The position numbers and the translations under genes are program-made. From assembly GCA_029858305.1 (NCBI GenBank), contig JAOUFI010000013.1:1-44907 (forward strand): DNA of 44,907 bases. The letters run 5' to 3'. The notes below the pieces were generated by a model that was not told the DNA's origin, searched no databases, and saw nothing but the letters and a program-made list of their open reading frames with translations. Below, piece after piece: positions 1 through 7,701 of this stretch (positions within the stretch are counted from its first letter, which is position 1; every line of letters begins with the position of its first letter). This DNA comes from Candidatus Thorarchaeota archaeon (GTDB lineage: Archaea; Asgardarchaeota; Thorarchaeia; Thorarchaeales; Thorarchaeaceae).

Positions 1-1
1 C

Positions 2-79
2 CTTGCCATAGTTGCTGGTGCTGTAGGAGCGGCGGTTGTCATTCTCGTTGGTGGCTTTGTGCTACTCAGACAGAAGTAA
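2..79 (+). CDS. C-terminal end of a membrane-anchored protein (partial)
   Basis: The frame is open from the window edge to a TAA at 77-79. The 25 visible residues are almost entirely hydrophobic and Gly/Ala/Val-rich, and end in LLRQK. This is a single transmembrane helix with a short basic cytoplasmic tail, the usual C-terminal anchor of archaeal surface or secreted proteins. A strong hairpin-plus-T-tract terminator follows within 15 bases, which supports this as a real gene end. Nothing can be said about the ectodomain, which lies outside the window. Confidence 0.6.
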   Translation, partial: LAIVAGAVGAAVVILVGGFVLLRQK

Positions 80-93
80 AATAATACAACATA

Positions 94-127
94 GGGGACA
101 ATTGTCCCCTTCCCCTTTTCTTTTTTT
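94..127 (+). terminator. Hairpin and T-tract terminator
   Basis: The perfect palindrome GGGGACAATTGTCCCC at 94-109 is followed by a pyrimidine/T tract (110-127) containing TTTTCTTTTTTT. It sits just after the stop of the partial gene at 2-79. It has the form of an intrinsic terminator. Confidence 0.7.
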
Positions 128-237
128 ATTGATTATTTCTAATACGATTGTTTTGTTTCCAGATAGATCCCTGCTCATTGCGTTAAAGAGAGTGTCTTTA
201 ATGGGAATGATGTTGAATTTTGTGAGGAATCAAAGAA

Positions 238-1113
238 ATGAGACTCAGCCAACCACGATTAACCATTCTAGGTGTATCAGCCCTTCCATTAATAATTGGC
301 ACACTCCTAGCACTCTTCATTCTAGACACTGCTACAATAGGAGATATCCTTCTTATCAATACTCAACCCGTCACTATTGAGGAACTTATTATTCAAACTG
401 GAGTGTCAGTCGGTCTTGGTACATTGATAGTGTTCTCATTATTCTACGCAATTGAAAGAAGAGGACCTGGAGCTAGGCGAACTATAGTAGCTCTTGTTGT
501 GTCTCCAATCCTTACTGCATCTTTTTTCTTGCTAGGCCAATCACTACTTTTCATTCTGTTCAAAGGAACCTCGACATCCATCATTCCTAGTATTCTTTCC
601 TTTGCCTCTCTTGGAGTTTTACTGATGTCTTTTGTTTTTATTATGATGGATTCAGTTCCCCCGATGTTGAAAAACATCTTTGTAGCATTCTATGGTAGTG
701 TATTCGGTACTTTTCTAGGTGTCATGTCAATCACTGCTAGCATGTTTGTGTTGGTAATTGTTGTAGTAATGGAAGACTATTTCCTCACAAGGTACTCCCC
801 GGCGGCTCAATCAGTAATGCTCATTGATACACCTGGCGACGATCCATTTGATTATACCCGGATACAGACTAGGAGTGCAGCAGTTGGAGCTGGAGACTTT
901 ATTGCATTTTCCTTAATTGCTGCTCATTCATTCATATTCTTCCCGATTTATGTTTGGGCAATGTCAATCGGGCTTGCTATAGTGGGTATTGCAATAAATG
1001 CTACCGTATTAGCTCGGGAGAATCAAATATTACCTGGGATTCCTCTTCCAGCACTTCTTTCCTTAGTTCCGTGGATTGTTCATGTAATTGCTTATCCGCT
1101 TTTAATTGGATAG
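238..1113 (+). CDS. Presenilin/signal-peptide-peptidase-like intramembrane aspartyl protease
   Basis: A 291-residue polytopic membrane protein with about eight or nine hydrophobic segments. Three signatures of the presenilin/SPP (A22) family appear in the right order: an Asp at the end of a transmembrane helix (D180 in VVMEDYF, matching the family's YD site), a GxGD motif (GAGD, D220) at the start of the next helix, and PAL (271-273) near the C-terminus. In the family the two Asp residues form the active site that cuts transmembrane helices of substrates. Length fits archaeal presenilin homologues (roughly 260-300 residues). The first motif is ED rather than YD. The neighbours on both sides are single-span surface proteins, which could be substrates (inference). 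The ATG start has no strong ribosome site. Confidence 0.72.
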   Translation: MRLSQPRLTILGVSALPLIIGTLLALFILDTATIGDILLINTQPVTIEELIIQTGVSVGLGTLIVFSLFYAIERRGPGARRTIVALVVSPILTASFFLLGQSLLFILFKGTSTSIIPSILSFASLGVLLMSFVFIMMDSVPPMLKNIFVAFYGSVFGTFLGVMSITASMFVLVIVVVMEDYFLTRYSPAAQSVMLIDTPGDDPFDYTRIQTRSAAVGAGDFIAFSLIAAHSFIFFPIYVWAMSIGLAIVGIAINATVLARENQILPGIPLPALLSLVPWIVHVIAYPLLIG

Positions 1114-1169
1114 ATGCCTTGAGCGCAAGTCAAATATGTATCACATCTGCATCAGAGGTTTGAGATAAC

Positions 1170-1712
1170 ATGATTGCCAGCGAACGATCCCAAAATATCA
1201 TTATTATTGCTATGATAATCGCCACTGTGATAGGCTCTGGTTTCATAATCGGAAATGCTCAATACTATGGAGGAAGCTATATTTTAGCTGGGCAATTGGA
1301 AGTTAATTTAACAGACATTCACGTAAGTAATGTCAATACAACTGATGAAACAGAAGACCCTAGTATTGTCCTTACATTCAATCTCGCAATTCCTGCACAG
1401 GCAGACGGAAATGTAAGGATAACTTTTTTCGGCGCAACAGTGTGGCTAAACAATGACCTCCTATCATTGACATCATTTTCACTTACCCCGGCGCTTGCAG
1501 ATCAATATCTCTACTCGAACTTTGATAGAAATATTGCCATGAGTCAAACTGCTAGTTCAACTTCTGACCGTCAAGCAATAATAGATGCATATCTCACCTC
1601 CTCTTGGGCTTGGAATGTGACCCTTCGGTACTCTTTCATCGTTTTTGATGAACCTAATACCATTATGTGGCGATGGTTCGATTTCTATACTACTGACTTC
1701 ACACTGACCTAA
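1170..1712 (+). CDS. Single-span membrane protein with extracytoplasmic domain, unknown
   Basis: 180 residues. An N-terminal hydrophobic segment (about residues 9-28, IIIIAMIIATVIGSGFIIG) acts as a signal anchor. The rest is a beta-rich ectodomain with Asn-X-Ser/Thr sites and no cysteines, so an outside location is likely. It contains a repeated aromatic pattern near the end (WRWFDFYTTDF). The gene lies 56 bases after the presenilin-like protease and probably shares its transcript. I recognise no family. A role as a protease partner or substrate is only a guess from position. The gene ends at a strong hairpin that also serves the convergent gene. Confidence 0.65.
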   Translation: MIASERSQNIIIIAMIIATVIGSGFIIGNAQYYGGSYILAGQLEVNLTDIHVSNVNTTDETEDPSIVLTFNLAIPAQADGNVRITFFGATVWLNNDLLSLTSFSLTPALADQYLYSNFDRNIAMSQTASSTSDRQAIIDAYLTSSWAWNVTLRYSFIVFDEPNTIMWRWFDFYTTDFTLT

Positions 1713-1713
1713 T

Positions 1714-1747
1714 AGAGATACTAGCCTTTGAAGGCTAGTCTCTTCTT
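1714..1747. terminator. Bidirectional hairpin terminator between convergent genes
   Basis: ACTAGCCTT (1720-1728) pairs perfectly with AAGGCTAGT (1731-1739). Three or four more pairs (AGAG with CTCTT) lie outside a single mismatch. A T-rich run (TCTTCTTT) follows on the plus strand. The stem contains the stop codon of the minus-strand isomerase gene and starts just after the stop of the plus-strand gene, so one element can end both transcripts. Confidence 0.6.
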
Positions 1748-2809
1748 TAGTTCTCCAATTCTTGTGACACTAACAGCATTTACTCCTCTTTTGTCAGCTA
1801 ATTCTACCGAAACCATGTCGAGATAATGAGTAAGTGAGAGCATACTGTCGATTTTCGATTCGCCTATAGAATTCAAATCTATTGGATTAAGGCCTATTTC
1901 TTTATAGAGATTGAAGGTGATATCCATTCTCCGACTTATCTGAGAGTCCTCTCCAAAGCACCTTAGGAAAACAGGGATGATAGAACCCTTTTCATTATAT
2001 GGAAATCCCTCAATTTCATTGTGAGTTGCCTCAGGTATCTCTGAATAAAACGCCTCTGCCTTTGAATTCTCATTGATTTGGCACTTGGCTCGATAAGCAA
2101 CTGGGCTCATGTGCTGGGCCCCAATAAAAAGCGGTATTCTGTTATGTATTTTCTGGGCAATAACAGAAGGCTTTGAGATTGACTCCCCCCATGTCTTTGA
2201 GGCTGAGATTAAATTCTCACTAACCTTTACTAGATTGGTGATTTTTACCCCAATGAGTGATTCTGAAATGGGTAAGACCTCGGAAAGAAGTACTGGAAAT
2301 GCAGCCCTAGGTTGAGCCCCTTTATCTACGATGACTTGAGGATAGCGACTATATTCCTTTGCCATCTGTCCTCCTGATGTAATGGTCAATATTCTTGAAC
2401 CTCTCTCTTTGGCATGCCCAAGCGAAGTAAGTGTTTCTTCAGTATTTCCAGAGTAGCTTATTGCCACTACAATCCAGTCTTTGGAAACCCATTTTGGAAG
2501 AAAGTAGGTTTTCACAATATCGATGGGAATGTGCGATTCTTGACTTAAGATCTCCTTCACATATGAACCGACAATTAAACTCCCTCCCATACCTAAGAAG
2601 CAAAGACCCTCAATTCCATCTCTGTGATAGTCCCTGCAAATGCCAATTATATCCGGATCTGGAGTCGGATTTCTCAACATATCTGGAAAATGGGAAACCA
2701 TACTTCTCATGTCATCTAGGTTCATCGTTTCTGGCAGTTTTCTCATGTTTCTAATCTTTGATTTACTCTGCTTAAAGTTAATCGTATTAGTCATATCTCC
2801 TTTTGTCAA
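1721..2809 (-). CDS. Bifunctional phosphoglucose/phosphomannose isomerase
   Basis: An SIS-fold sugar isomerase interconverting glucose-6-P or mannose-6-P with fructose-6-P, the type found in archaea in place of the classic PGI. Visible are the first SIS domain with LGMGGSLIVGSYV (about residues 72-84), the phosphate-binding SYSGNTEET loop, and the family-specific PEATHNEIEGF stretch carrying the catalytic His. At 362 residues it is somewhat longer than typical (about 300-330), partly through N-terminal extension. The start is uncertain: TTG at 2809 gives this length, an ATG at 2794 has a GGAG only two bases ahead, and ATGs at 2746 or 2728 would fit the family N-terminus. It is divergent from the gene at 2876. 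It would feed glycolysis/gluconeogenesis and mannose-based glycan precursors. Confidence 0.87.
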   Translation of the reverse strand: MTKGDMTNTINFKQSKSKIRNMRKLPETMNLDDMRSMVSHFPDMLRNPTPDPDIIGICRDYHRDGIEGLCFLGMGGSLIVGSYVKEILSQESHIPIDIVKTYFLPKWVSKDWIVVAISYSGNTEETLTSLGHAKERGSRILTITSGGQMAKEYSRYPQVIVDKGAQPRAAFPVLLSEVLPISESLIGVKITNLVKVSENLISASKTWGESISKPSVIAQKIHNRIPLFIGAQHMSPVAYRAKCQINENSKAEAFYSEIPEATHNEIEGFPYNEKGSIIPVFLRCFGEDSQISRRMDITFNLYKEIGLNPIDLNSIGESKIDSMLSLTHYLDMVSVELADKRGVNAVSVTRIGELKKRLAFKG

Positions 2810-2875
2810 AGAAATGATAAGACTAAAGTATTGGATGAATGTCCAACAAGCTCGTTTGATGCTAGAGGAATCACT

Positions 2876-3382
2876 ATGGGTGTAATGAAGACAGCGGCTG
2901 TAAAAGGAATAATCCCTGCAGGAAACAAGGTCAGTGAGTTAAGATCTAATCTTCTTCGTTTAATCTCTGAGACTTCGATTGTTCTTGACGAACGCTTTGG
3001 AGCAGCAGGTCTTGAAGCTGTTTCAGAGATTTTCCAAAGATTAGGTGAAGAAGATGCTAAGGTAATGAAAAACCGATTGGGTTTTGGAGATACATTGAAA
3101 GACTCTCTTGATGCCTGGATTGTAATTGGTCATATTATGGGCTCAAAGATGCAACCAAATTGGATTTCAGACACTCGAGTAGAAGTGAATCACAGCTACT
3201 GTCCGCAGCACGAGGAATTCGTGAAGCGTGGGAAGCTGTACTGCTCGAATGCCTGCCTTCCTTATGTTGGTGCAATAGGCGAGAGTATCGGTACGGGAGT
3301 AAAGATGGAGGTAGTGAGGGCTGCAGATGAAACTGCAGCGTGTGTCAAAGCTTTATTCGTGCCCAAAAAGGATATTGAGTGA
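2876..3382 (+). CDS. Cys-containing small protein, ATC-hydrolase/V4R-like (tentative)
   Basis: 168 residues from ATG 2876, which is preceded by GAGGA seven bases upstream; a TTG at 2831 would add 15 residues but lacks this site. The N-terminal half is helical. The C-terminal half has NHSYCPQHEEF, then YCSNACLPYVGAIGESIG, then DETAACVKALF. This Cys spacing (CP...C...C...C) resembles the L-2-amino-thiazoline-4-carboxylate hydrolase domain and related methanogen small-molecule-binding domains. Function is not established. The stop overlaps the likely start of the alpha/beta hydrolase, so the two are probably co-translated. Confidence 0.6.
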   Translation: MGVMKTAAVKGIIPAGNKVSELRSNLLRLISETSIVLDERFGAAGLEAVSEIFQRLGEEDAKVMKNRLGFGDTLKDSLDAWIVIGHIMGSKMQPNWISDTRVEVNHSYCPQHEEFVKRGKLYCSNACLPYVGAIGESIGTGVKMEVVRAADETAACVKALFVPKKDIE

Positions 3383-4022
3383 TTTGAAATCTGAACCTCT
3401 TAGACTCTCTATCAAAGACTCCTCACTTGCTGGTGTTTTAACACGACCCCATCCACAATCAGATAGAGCAGCCATATTGCTACATCCACACCCACTTTAT
3501 GGTGGGAATATGGATAATCATGTCGTGAAAGAGCTTGAGCGAATATTCCTTGAGATGAACTTCATTACATTGCGGTTTGATTTTAGGGGTGCTTCAAACA
3601 CTAACCAAGGATATGCTGGAATACAAGGAGCAATAGAAGATGCATGCAAAGCGATTGATTTTATGGAAATATACGAATTGAATTCGCTTGGGCTAGTGGG
3701 CTATTCCTTTGGCGCCACTGCAGCATTATGTGCTGCATCATCTCGACCTGTTAGTTTTGTTATCACACTGAGCGCATCGTATGATATATTCCTTGAAGGA
3801 GGATATGATGAAACCTATTTGGCAAAAATTCAATGCCCAGTACTTATGTTCCATGGCAAATCCGATACCATGATTTCTCATTCAGACCTGGACATGTTCT
3901 CTTCTATGTTAACTCATATCAAAACTGTATCTCTTGAGAATGAGAATCATTTCTATGAACATGCACTACCTATAGTTACAATTGAAATTCGCTCATTTAT
4001 ATCTAATATATTAGAAGGCTAA
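3375..4022 (+). CDS. Alpha/beta-hydrolase superfamily protein (COG2945-like)
   Basis: About 215 residues, cytosolic. It carries the family signature HPHPLYGGNMDNHVV near the N-terminus (oxyanion region), the nucleophile elbow GYSFGA (Ser), a late HGKSD (Asp) and ENHFY (His), so the full Ser-Asp-His triad is present. RFDFRG is also typical. Substrate is unknown; relatives hydrolyse small esters or lactones. I prefer TTG 3375, which overlaps the upstream stop by eight bases and has AAAAAGGA a few bases before it. An ATG at 3327 would give 231 residues but with an N-terminus unlike the family. Confidence 0.85.
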   Translation: MSDLKSEPLRLSIKDSSLAGVLTRPHPQSDRAAILLHPHPLYGGNMDNHVVKELERIFLEMNFITLRFDFRGASNTNQGYAGIQGAIEDACKAIDFMEIYELNSLGLVGYSFGATAALCAASSRPVSFVITLSASYDIFLEGGYDETYLAKIQCPVLMFHGKSDTMISHSDLDMFSSMLTHIKTVSLENENHFYEHALPIVTIEIRSFISNILEG

Positions 4023-4082
4023 ATTCCTCAAAGGTATCCTTAAGTAGCACTCTTTTTCAGGAAATCGAAACGGTGGATTGTA

Positions 4083-4763
4083 TTGCTCAAAGCCTTGGTT
4101 TTTGACATGGATGGCACAATAACAGAGCTAACATTGCCTTTGGACGATATGAGAGAAGACACGAAGAATTACTATATCAAACACGGATTTCCCGCCGAAC
4201 TTCTTGAACCAGCAGATGGCATTTCAAGTTCAACAGCAAAGGCCAAAGACTATTTCCTTTCAAATGGTGTGCAATTGTCCGATTGGGAACAAATGGAAGC
4301 CGAAGTCGATCAAATCCTAAGTCAACATGAAGGATTTGCCGCTGCCAGTGCAGTTCTAATCGAAGGAACCCTAGATATTGTGAATCGAATTAGACAAGCT
4401 GGTATGCTCACTGCAATTCTGACAAACAATGGCAGGTCATCTGTGGACAAAATCATGCAGCAATTGCCTATAGCAAATCATTTTGATATCATTCAGACAA
4501 GACATGAATCTCCACTGCCAAAACCATACCCAGACGGGCTTTTGAAAATAGCATTACAACTAGGTGTCAATGTCGATGAGATGGTGTACGTCGGTGATGC
4601 CTTGATTGATGCTGCTGCAGCAAATCGAGCGGGTATTGAGTTTTGGGGAGTTGCTACCGGTGAAACACCTGCTGACGTCCTTCAAAATGCAGGTGCCTCT
4701 ATTGTGTTTCAATCTCTTGAAGGCGTCCTACGTGAAGTATTGGTGAGAAGTAAAGTTCATTAA
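4083..4763 (+). CDS. HAD-superfamily phosphatase (phosphoglycolate-phosphatase-like)
   Basis: 226 residues. Motif I FDMDGTIT (nucleophile Asp 8) is at the N-terminus. Motif II is TNNG (Thr), motif III is a Lys in PKPYPDG, and motif IV is YVGDALID. A helical cap lies between motifs I and II, as in subfamily IA. Such enzymes remove phosphate from small metabolites; the exact substrate cannot be read from sequence. The start is TTG 4083, chosen because motif I then begins about seven residues in, as is normal. It is 60 bases after the hydrolase on the same strand. Confidence 0.88.
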   Translation: MLKALVFDMDGTITELTLPLDDMREDTKNYYIKHGFPAELLEPADGISSSTAKAKDYFLSNGVQLSDWEQMEAEVDQILSQHEGFAAASAVLIEGTLDIVNRIRQAGMLTAILTNNGRSSVDKIMQQLPIANHFDIIQTRHESPLPKPYPDGLLKIALQLGVNVDEMVYVGDALIDAAAANRAGIEFWGVATGETPADVLQNAGASIVFQSLEGVLREVLVRSKVH

Positions 4764-4950
4764 TTTGTCTTTGGCCACTTGTTAAGTCTTACATTCCATT
4801 ACTGACTCATTGCCATTTTGTCTTCTAGTAAGACTCTTAGCATTTTCAAAAGGATTTTTACACAATGCAAAGCTTGTGTAGATTTGGCCTCTAGTGTAGC
4901 TAAAACACAGTTGTGGATTATCTGATTTTTTCCGTATGTCAAACTGAAGG

Positions 4951-4957
4951 TTATATA
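4951..4957 (+). promoter_or_regulatory. TATA box for the 5040 gene
   Basis: TTATATA directly precedes an ATG at 4959. Archaeal transcription starts about 25 bases after the box, near 4980, so translation should begin downstream of that and not at 4959. Confidence 0.45.
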
Positions 4958-5039
4958 CATGTTCGAGATTATGTTTCTTGTGACAGGCAGTATACCCGTA
5001 CTTGAAGAAGTAAATTGCACGCTTGAGGTCAAAGACCAA

Positions 5040-5429
5040 ATGACAATAGATGAGGGAACTTACTTAGTATTGCGTTCAGCTTCTGGGGCATTCACATGCA
5101 GATATCCGCCTGTTCCACGTAACTGGAATCCCCTTGATAGACCTCATGTAGCTCTTCTTCTGCCTGATGTAAACGGTATCTTTACAGTTTTCCTTTCTAA
5201 ACCTGAAGAAAAAGGTGCAGAACATCCGCAGAAACTAGAGACCGCAGATCTAACTAAACTTCCAACAAAATCAATAATCGAGATACGTCATAGCAATGCT
5301 CACTATGCATATTATAGGCGCGATAATGAGTCATGGACTAAAGTTGCCGAAGCTAATGATCCTTTTGTTGTTGAAGTCTTTTCCCATGGGTACGCTCCTA
5401 TCATCATGAATATGATTCCAGCTTTTTGA
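5040..5429 (+). CDS. Small protein of unknown function
   Basis: 129 residues from ATG 5040. The frame is open back to an ATG at 4959, but a TATA box abuts that codon, so 4959 is unlikely to be used. A GTG at 4980 could serve if the message is leaderless. At 5040 a GAGGT lies 11 bases upstream. The protein is soluble, without transmembrane segments, and looks mixed alpha/beta with conserved-looking aromatic and proline residues (RYPPVPRNWNPLDRP; HYAYYRRDNESW). I recognise no family. Confidence 0.55.
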   Translation: MTIDEGTYLVLRSASGAFTCRYPPVPRNWNPLDRPHVALLLPDVNGIFTVFLSKPEEKGAEHPQKLETADLTKLPTKSIIEIRHSNAHYAYYRRDNESWTKVAEANDPFVVEVFSHGYAPIIMNMIPAF

Positions 5430-5625
5430 AATTACGATTCGAAAATAGCTACTGGCGTACATATTGTGGTTTGCTGATTAAAGACATAATTCTGAAGATG
5501 CGAGCCGTGCTGGAGAAATAAGTATGAGCGATTGCTTGCCTGAGAGGAGAGAATGTATTAGAAGTTGCTATTGTTTCATAACTATTTACCAAATGCAGCT
5601 TTCATAAGGCACTATTTCTGAATAG

Positions 5626-5633
5626 TATATAAT
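5626..5633 (+). promoter_or_regulatory. TATA-like box ahead of the first putative RNA element
   Basis: TATATAAT lies about 25 bases before the hairpin that starts at 5652, the expected distance from an archaeal TATA box to a transcription start. No coding region follows, which is why a non-coding transcript is suggested. Confidence 0.35.
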
Positions 5634-5651
5634 ATGGTTCAGAAAGCTAGT

Positions 5652-5790
5652 AAATGTATCCGCTATCGGACATTTGCTTAAATGTATTCTAGACTAACAT
5701 ATCTTAAGGGCCAGGGGGCCTTTCTCTCTCAGAAGCAGTTTCTCTCCTCCTTCCATGTTCTCTACGGCCCCCTCTCTCTCTTTTATTATT
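5652..5790 (+). ncRNA. Candidate structured small RNA 1
   Basis: This lies in an 880-base stretch without a convincing gene. A hairpin opens it: AAATGT (5652-5657) with ACATTT (5670-5675) and CCG (5660-5662) with CGG (5667-5669). Then AGGGGGCC (5713-5720) pairs exactly with GGCCCCCT (5766-5773) across a C/T-rich 45-base loop. CTCTCTC and TTTTATTATT follow, like a terminator. A TATA-like box lies about 25 bases before the first hairpin. The second element at 5988 has the same plan. It has no similarity that I recognise to RNase P, SRP or tRNA. Alternatives are a terminator pair or chance. Confidence 0.33.
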
Positions 5791-5987
5791 CCTTGCTATC
5801 TATTTTTATTCCAGACTGGGAGCTCTACGATAAGTGAGATCAATCTACATTGTGATTGCATAGTTGATTTCTACTGAATTGCTGAAATCCAATCTGTCCA
5901 TAATTTCAACCAACAATTTTCTTTAGGCAGATTCTAAGTGGTATATTATAGGTATACTTATATTATATTATGTAATAATATATCTTG

Positions 5988-6110
5988 GATTGGGGGTCCG
6001 TTGTGACCTTCATGAATCTGTTCAATCTCCTCTCCTCTCTCCCTCCCGATTATCCGACCCAAGCGACGAATTTCGTTTGTTCTTCGGACCCCCTCCCTCC
6101 TTTTCTCTTT
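5988..6110 (+). ncRNA. Candidate structured small RNA 2
   Basis: GGGGGTCCG (5992-6000) pairs perfectly with CGGACCCCC (6085-6093), enclosing 84 bases that include a C/T-rich tract. The 3' side runs into TCCCTCCTTTTCTCTTT. The AT-rich upstream sequence (5941-5985) contains several TATA-like words, one near 5960 at a suitable distance. The layout (ATCTT, G5 stem, pyrimidine loop, C5 stem, CTC repeats, T tract) repeats that of the element at 5652-5790. Short open frames here are low-complexity and not protein-like. The rest of the 5430-6312 interval shows nothing else I can name. Confidence 0.33.
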
Positions 6111-6312
6111 CGTAATATGTGCTGTATTTTTCCCCTCCTTATTGACGCCCTACAATTTTGTACAGCATTTCCTATCCTAGAGCTAGTTCCATGAGATATT
6201 CGGCGGATTTCCAAAAAGATTGCTGTCGATCCTTAATTTCTATGGTACATCTGTTTCTTAGCCAGCAAGTTTTAAAGGAGTAGTTTCTGGTGCCAAGCCA
6301 AGGCGAGTAATT

Positions 6313-6807
6313 GTGTCCACAGCAAAAAGTGCAATTAACAGTACAATACGACGAATTTTGAGCTATACAGCTGAAATCATCATGTCTATCATTTTACTTG
6401 TGATAATCTGTGTACCATTAGCTATCACAATTCCAATGTGGCTTCAATACGTTCTATTAGGAACTCCCAAAACTGAATTGACAATCAATCTTGTTTCTTG
6501 GTTTGGTTATGATGGTGCATTGTGGATAACACTCTTTCTTGGTCTAGTTAGTTTTTCTCTTAGCTATATCTACGTTCTCAAAATGAAACCGGGATTTATG
6601 CCAACAACAGATGAAAAGACAGTTGTGAAGGAGTTGGATATTCCCGAGGAAGAGGATGAAATTAGCGCTGCTGAAGATATGGAAGAAGAAGAGTTTGCAG
6701 TTGAGGACCAGGAAGAAGATGAAGAAGAAAGCCTTATTCTAGATGACATAGAAATTGCTCTTGAGGATATGGAGGATGATGAAGAAGGAAGCGAGGACGA
6801 TAAATAA
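6313..6807 (+). CDS. Two-span membrane protein with long acidic cytoplasmic tail
   Basis: 164 residues from GTG 6313. Transmembrane helices are at about residues 22-44 and 68-90, with a short outside loop between them. From about residue 105 to the end the tail is almost wholly Glu/Asp (EEEDE, MEEEEF, EDQEEDEEE, EDMEDDEEG). No enzyme motif is visible. The tail could bind a basic protein or metal ions (inference). TTTTAAAG (6270-6277) may be its TATA box. No recognised family. Confidence 0.65.
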   Translation: MSTAKSAINSTIRRILSYTAEIIMSIILLVIICVPLAITIPMWLQYVLLGTPKTELTINLVSWFGYDGALWITLFLGLVSFSLSYIYVLKMKPGFMPTTDEKTVVKELDIPEEEDEISAAEDMEEEEFAVEDQEEDEEESLILDDIEIALEDMEDDEEGSEDDK

Positions 6808-6831
6808 TCCCTCGAATTCCCCTAAATCATT

Positions 6832-7701
6832 CTATTCAAGCTGCATTTTGTTTGCGAGTCGATCAACCAGTCTACTGAAGGATTTTGCTGAGTGAGATTC
6901 CGAATCAACTATAACAAAAGGCGTACCCTTGTCACTAAGGGCGATCACTCTTGGATCCAAGGGAAGAGTGCCTAGGTGTTCAATTCCATATTTCTCTGCT
7001 GCGGACTTCGCAGCTCCCTCTCCAAAGATTTTGTATGCTTTACCACAATTGGGACAGATGAATTCTGCCATATTCTCAATAATACCTAGGATTGGCACAC
7101 CCATCTTTTCTACAAGTTGAATTGCCCTCCTTGCATCTAGGACAGCTACTTCTTGAGGTGTTGATACAATAACGACACCATCAATATTGGGGATTGATTG
7201 CAGAATACTGAGTATCTCATCTCCAGTTCCAGGTGGAAGATCCACAACCAAGACATCGAGGTTTCCCCATCTCACATTTGATAGAAACTGGCTGATAGCT
7301 TTAGCTACGATAGGTCCTCTCCAAGCAATTGCGTCATCATCTTTCCTGAGAAGAAATGCCATACTCATGACCTTGACATCAAGCGGTCCAAGAATTGGAT
7401 TGATGGATTCTCCCTCTGCAACTGGATGTTGACCCTCTAATCCTAAAAGCTTTGGAACATTAGGTCCATAGATATCTACATCAAGTATTCCAGAAGTCTT
7501 TCCTCTCTGAGCAAAGGAGACTGCAAGATTTGTTGCAACTGTTGTCTTTCCGACCCCCCCTTTACCGGATAGGACAACAATCTTATGTTTCACACCCTTC
7601 ATATTCTCGGCAACTTCTGGAAGAATTAACGAATGTGTCATTGAAATCATTCTGGAGCGCCTAAGGATTTCTAATAAAACATCGCATTCGTTCAAGAGCA
7701 A
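6832..7701 (-). CDS. Mrp/NBP35-family Fe-S cluster carrier ATPase
   Basis: A ParA/MinD-type P-loop ATPase that carries and transfers [4Fe-4S] clusters to target proteins in the cytosol. The deviant Walker A SGKGGVGKTT is near residue 45, followed by DVDIYGPNVPKLLG, the switch DLPPGTGDE, and the CxxC of ICPNCGK that bridges a cluster between two subunits. All diagnostic residues of the ApbC/Mrp family are present. The N-terminus is unsure: TTG 7701 touches the upstream stop, while ATG 7650 or 7641 gives a shorter protein closer to the family. It is in an operon with the IMPase-like gene. The nearby AOR and ferredoxin are plausible clients. Confidence 0.92.
   Translation of the reverse strand: MLLNECDVLLEILRRSRMISMTHSLILPEVAENMKGVKHKIVVLSGKGGVGKTTVATNLAVSFAQRGKTSGILDVDIYGPNVPKLLGLEGQHPVAEGESINPILGPLDVKVMSMAFLLRKDDDAIAWRGPIVAKAISQFLSNVRWGNLDVLVVDLPPGTGDEILSILQSIPNIDGVVIVSTPQEVAVLDARRAIQLVEKMGVPILGIIENMAEFICPNCGKAYKIFGEGAAKSAAEKYGIEHLGTLPLDPRVIALSDKGTPFVIVDSESHSAKSFSRLVDRLANKMQLE

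Noticed and set aside
4782..5039. Two overlapping minus-strand frames before the 5040 gene
   Set aside because: They overlap each other and the TATA box/start of the plus-strand gene, have odd Cys/Tyr-rich composition, and show no ribosome site.
5985..6194. A 69-codon plus-strand frame in the gene-poor region
   Set aside because: Its product is low-complexity Leu/Pro/Phe arising from C/T-rich sequence, and the same bases form the G5/C5 stem; an RNA or non-coding reading is better.
6290..6310. Six-codon mini-frame (GTG to TAA) with AAAGGAG nine bases ahead, before the 6313 gene
   Set aside because: The AAAGGAG overlaps the probable TATA box TTTTAAAG, so it would not be in the transcript. A leader peptide is not supported.
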